A DNA stretch of 64,000 nucleotides, from positions 1-64,000 of the forward strand of contig PGYA01000003.1 of NCBI GenBank assembly GCA_002839435.1, given 5' to 3'. A model generated the notes under the pieces. The model saw nothing but the letters and a program-made list of their open reading frames with translations, searched no databases and was not told the origin of the DNA. The DNA comes from Candidatus Riflebacteria bacterium HGW-Riflebacteria-2. Lineage in GTDB: Bacteria > Muiribacteriota > Ozemobacteria > Ozemobacterales > Ozemobacteraceae. Position 1 is the stretch's first letter. Every line of letters begins with the position of its first letter. Made by a program: the position numbers and the translations under genes. This document shows positions 61,659 to 64,000 of the stretch, piece after piece.

Positions 61659-62975
61659 ATGGATCATGCAACTCTGAAAAAGCTGTTTCAGGACCGGGAC
61701 AAGAGCGTCAGGCTCTTCTGCCTGAAGTGTATGCTGCGCGATCGACTCGAAGATGTCGATGAGTATATTCTCGAAGGCCTTCGCGATGGGCGCCCGGAAG
61801 TTGTTACTGCAGCCATGAAAGCCGCGCGATTGACCAGCAACCCCGAAGTTTTCGGCATGATTATCACCTATCTTGAATCGCCCAACACGATACTGCGCAG
61901 CGAAGCGCTGCATGCGATGCAGGGTCGCGGCCAACAGGCGATAAAAGCGGCTGTATGTGATTTTCTCAAAAACGAAGACGACCCGTCGCTTGTTGCCACC
62001 GGCATCAAGATTATAGGTTCATTCAGGTCGGCCGAGTTTGTTCCACTGCTGCGGGCATTTCTCAACTATGCCGACGAGCGGGTCAGAGCCAATGCTGTCG
62101 AGGCAATTGGCGACATCGACAGTCCTGAAACCGTAGAAATATTGAAAGTGCTCGTTTCAGACCGCAACAACCGGGTACGCGCCAATGCCATCAAAGCGCT
62201 CTGGCAAAGAGGCATCCGGTTTGGCCTGAACACGCTGCCCGAAGAGTTGCGTTCGCCTAACACTCGCAAAAGAGCCTCAGTTGCCTATATCCTCGGCGAA
62301 ATTCAAGAAGACCGCTCGCTTGACCTCCTGGTTGGCCTGTTAAACGATATTTCACCGACGGTTCGCAACCGTGCCGTACTCAGTATTGGCAAAATAGGGT
62401 CTTCGCGCGTTATCAGTCAACTGATTGACGCATATATACATGAAGACGAGAATCATATACGCGACGCCATAGTGAAAACAGCCATGCAGTTGAACCAGGA
62501 TCTGGCGCTGGCCCGCCTTACTGAAAAGTTCAGCCGCGAAGAAAACGCACGCGTACGCGCAATGCTGATTAAGAGTCTTGGCCGTGCCGAAGATCAGAAA
62601 TCAGTAGTTCTACTGGCAAGAGCTCTTCGCGATACGGATGGCAGAGTCAGAGCCAATGCGGTTGAATCTCTGGGGCAACTCAAAGATCAGCAGTATACCG
62701 ATCTTCTTTTCCCGCTGTTGAATGACTCACACAACCGTGTGCGCAGCAATGCCGCCATGGCGCTGTGGAAACTCGGCGGCACCGGTGCGGTTCTCACTCT
62801 CAAACAGATGCTGCGCTCTTCCCATAAACAAATGCGGTCTTCGGCGGCCTGGGCCCTCGGAGAAATCGGCGCACTGCAGTTTGGCGACCTCTTACAGGAT
62901 CTTACCAGCGACACTGACCCAGATGTTAGAAGATGCGCACTAAAAGCACTGGCAAAACTTTCAAAAATAACTTAG
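61659..62975 (+). CDS. HEAT-repeat protein in the pilus cluster
   Basis: This 438-residue protein is made of HEAT/PBS-lyase repeats along its whole length (ADERVRANAVEAIGDI, NRVRANAIKALWQ, DGRVRANAVESLGQL are clear copies). There is no leader or membrane segment, so it is cytoplasmic. Start at ATG 61659 lies 5 nt past the PilP-like gene, where a PilQ gene would often stand. It is a likely scaffold bound to the cytoplasmic side of the pilus or to PilM, by position only. Confidence 0.8.
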   Translation: MDHATLKKLFQDRDKSVRLFCLKCMLRDRLEDVDEYILEGLRDGRPEVVTAAMKAARLTSNPEVFGMIITYLESPNTILRSEALHAMQGRGQQAIKAAVCDFLKNEDDPSLVATGIKIIGSFRSAEFVPLLRAFLNYADERVRANAVEAIGDIDSPETVEILKVLVSDRNNRVRANAIKALWQRGIRFGLNTLPEELRSPNTRKRASVAYILGEIQEDRSLDLLVGLLNDISPTVRNRAVLSIGKIGSSRVISQLIDAYIHEDENHIRDAIVKTAMQLNQDLALARLTEKFSREENARVRAMLIKSLGRAEDQKSVVLLARALRDTDGRVRANAVESLGQLKDQQYTDLLFPLLNDSHNRVRSNAAMALWKLGGTGAVLTLKQMLRSSHKQMRSSAAWALGEIGALQFGDLLQDLTSDTDPDVRRCALKALAKLSKIT

Positions 62976-63013
62976 ACTGACAAGCGGTCATACTTGAAGG
63001 AAATGGGGAAGTC

Positions 63014-64000
63014 ATGAACCGCTTAAAAATCAAAACTGTTATACTTCTCATACTGCTGACAATGCTGGTGAGCATTTCAGCATTTGCCATATCAGATGAG
63101 GCACGCGAACTCAATCGCAAGGGCGAACTTGCTATCAACAGCGGCCATCATCAGGAGGCCGTTCAGCATCTGAAGCAGGCCATGCAACTTGAGCCGGAAT
63201 GGGCCGCACCATATTTTAACGCTGCCAAGCTCATGCGACTGCGCAACAACCGCGAAGAAATGACAAAGGCAACGCGCAAGGCTGTGGCACTTGAGCCGAC
63301 CAATGCGACTTACGTCGAAGCTTACGTTAGAATTCTTAAAGAAGACCTGCAGGCAGCCGAGAAAGCAGGCTCCAAGCATGATATAAAGCGTCTTCGCGAC
63401 GAGACCATGCGGGTCGATCCGGGCAATCTTGAAATTGGTTTGAAAGTTCTCAGAGAGATTTACAAAGACGGGAACCTCGACCAGGCCGCCGACATGGCCG
63501 AATCTCTCCTGGAAAAAAATGCGACCCGACGCACAGATTACGCCTCAGAAAACATGGGAGAACTTTTTTACATTCTCGGCAATATAGCCCTGCAGCGCAA
63601 TAATCTCAACGACGCGCGCGGTTTTGCTGACAATGCATCGAAGTATTCGATGGCAAACCCAGACAGCTCAAAACAGCTGATAGCCAAAGTAAAAGAAAAG
63701 CAGGAAGCCGCTGTTTCTCTGCTGCTCAGCCAGGCAAAAGAGCAGGCCGACTCAGGCGACACCGAGGGCGCCATCACTACGCTGAAGCGGGCTGACGAAA
63801 TTATTCCGAACAACGAACAGGTGCAGCAGGAAATAACCAGACTGACCAGCTCACGCGACGCCAAAACCGCCCTGGCTGAAGCCAGACAGCGGGTAAAAGC
63901 CGGAAGCTGGCTGGAAGCGCGCGACATGCTCGAATACGTGGTTTCGGTCGAACCCGGTAACAGCGAAGCCCAGAATCTGTTGAAGCAGGCCGCAGAAAAA
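63014..64000 (+). CDS. Exported TPR-repeat protein, cut by the right edge
   Basis: The frame starts at ATG 63014 and stays open to the last base, giving 329 residues with no stop. It has a signal peptide (MNRLKIKTVILLILL, cleavage near AFA), then TPR-like repeats (GELAINSGHHQEAVQHLKQAMQLEPEW, and later units at about 160-200 and 225-320). The repeats would lie in the periplasm or outer membrane. It might be a PilF/PilW-like pilotin or a secretin partner, which would fit its place after pilM/N/O/P, but the rest of the gene is needed. Confidence 0.75.
   Translation, partial: MNRLKIKTVILLILLTMLVSISAFAISDEARELNRKGELAINSGHHQEAVQHLKQAMQLEPEWAAPYFNAAKLMRLRNNREEMTKATRKAVALEPTNATYVEAYVRILKEDLQAAEKAGSKHDIKRLRDETMRVDPGNLEIGLKVLREIYKDGNLDQAADMAESLLEKNATRRTDYASENMGELFYILGNIALQRNNLNDARGFADNASKYSMANPDSSKQLIAKVKEKQEAAVSLLLSQAKEQADSGDTEGAITTLKRADEIIPNNEQVQQEITRLTSSRDAKTALAEARQRVKAGSWLEARDMLEYVVSVEPGNSEAQNLLKQAAEK

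Noticed and set aside
1..64000. tRNA, rRNA, insertion sequence or prophage
   Set aside because: No tRNA-like cloverleaf, rRNA stretch, transposase, integrase or terminal repeat was found by reading gaps and coding frames.

Overview
This window is bacterial chromosome with dense coding, short gaps, and many ATGA or TGATG stop/start overlaps. Promoters are close to sigma-70 consensus. The gene set points to a diderm, motile or surface-active heterotroph. It carries two sets of type IV pilin-like genes, pilB, two pilT-type ATPases, pilM/N/O/P-like genes, a chemoreceptor, a diguanylate cyclase, ftsE-ftsX-envC-like genes, an archaeal-type prolyl-tRNA synthetase and four large HEAT-repeat proteins. 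From memory, this mix (HEAT/TPR proteins, many pilins, a DUF5693-CsaB fusion) fits a deep-branching candidate phylum such as Riflebacteria. That placement is a tentative inference, with no marker gene to test it.

Layout. 1-2.9 kb is visibly AT-rich. It holds the middle of a PAS-GAF histidine kinase that runs in from the left edge and breaks off after its HisKA box, abutting tail to tail a Cas3 gene that also breaks off; there is no CRISPR array and no other cas gene. From 3.0 to 10.3 kb there is a glucan-use operon: an exported GH144/COG5368-type glucanase with a CBM9-like tail, a binding protein fused to an ABC permease, a second permease, and a cytoplasmic GH3 beta-glucosidase. 10.3-21.4 kb has a small membrane protein, then minus-strand envelope genes: two pilin-like proteins, a large PilX-like protein, a HEAT-repeat membrane protein, two exported proteins of unknown role and an anchored TPR protein. 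21.5-23.0 kb is ahcY with a clear promoter and terminator. 23.1-30.4 kb holds the DUF5693-CsaB fusion, a small exported partner, two proteins of unknown function, a winged-helix AAA ATPase and a MobA-like nucleotidyltransferase. 30.3-41.5 kb is mostly signalling: a PAS histidine kinase with a REC-PP2C phosphatase, then nucleoside phosphorylase, dGTPase-like and chemoreceptor genes, then a TPR protein with a diguanylate cyclase. 41.5-50.4 kb (minus strand) has a HEAT protein-apt-CMP-sugar synthetase operon, proS, and a pilT-pilT2-HEAT/TPR operon. 50.6-64.0 kb (plus strand) has ftsE-ftsX-envC-like, a CtpA protease, three pilins, pilB, pilM/N/O/P-like genes, a HEAT protein, and a TPR protein cut by the right edge.

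How it fits together. The right half is a type IV pilus machine: extension motor pilB, retraction motor pilT plus a degenerate paralogue, an alignment complex and several pilins. It is interleaved with HEAT/TPR scaffolds. PilB carries tandem MshEN motifs of the c-di-GMP-binding type, and a diguanylate cyclase with an intact I-site lies in the same window, so pilus control by c-di-GMP is plausible. ftsEX with a catalytically dead LytM protein and CtpA would govern septal wall cleavage. I found no convincing new defence or mobile system. The most unusual items are the kinase/Cas3 junction, the binding protein-permease fusion, the DUF5693-CsaB fusion, the degenerate PilT paralogue and the repeated HEAT-pilus linkage.
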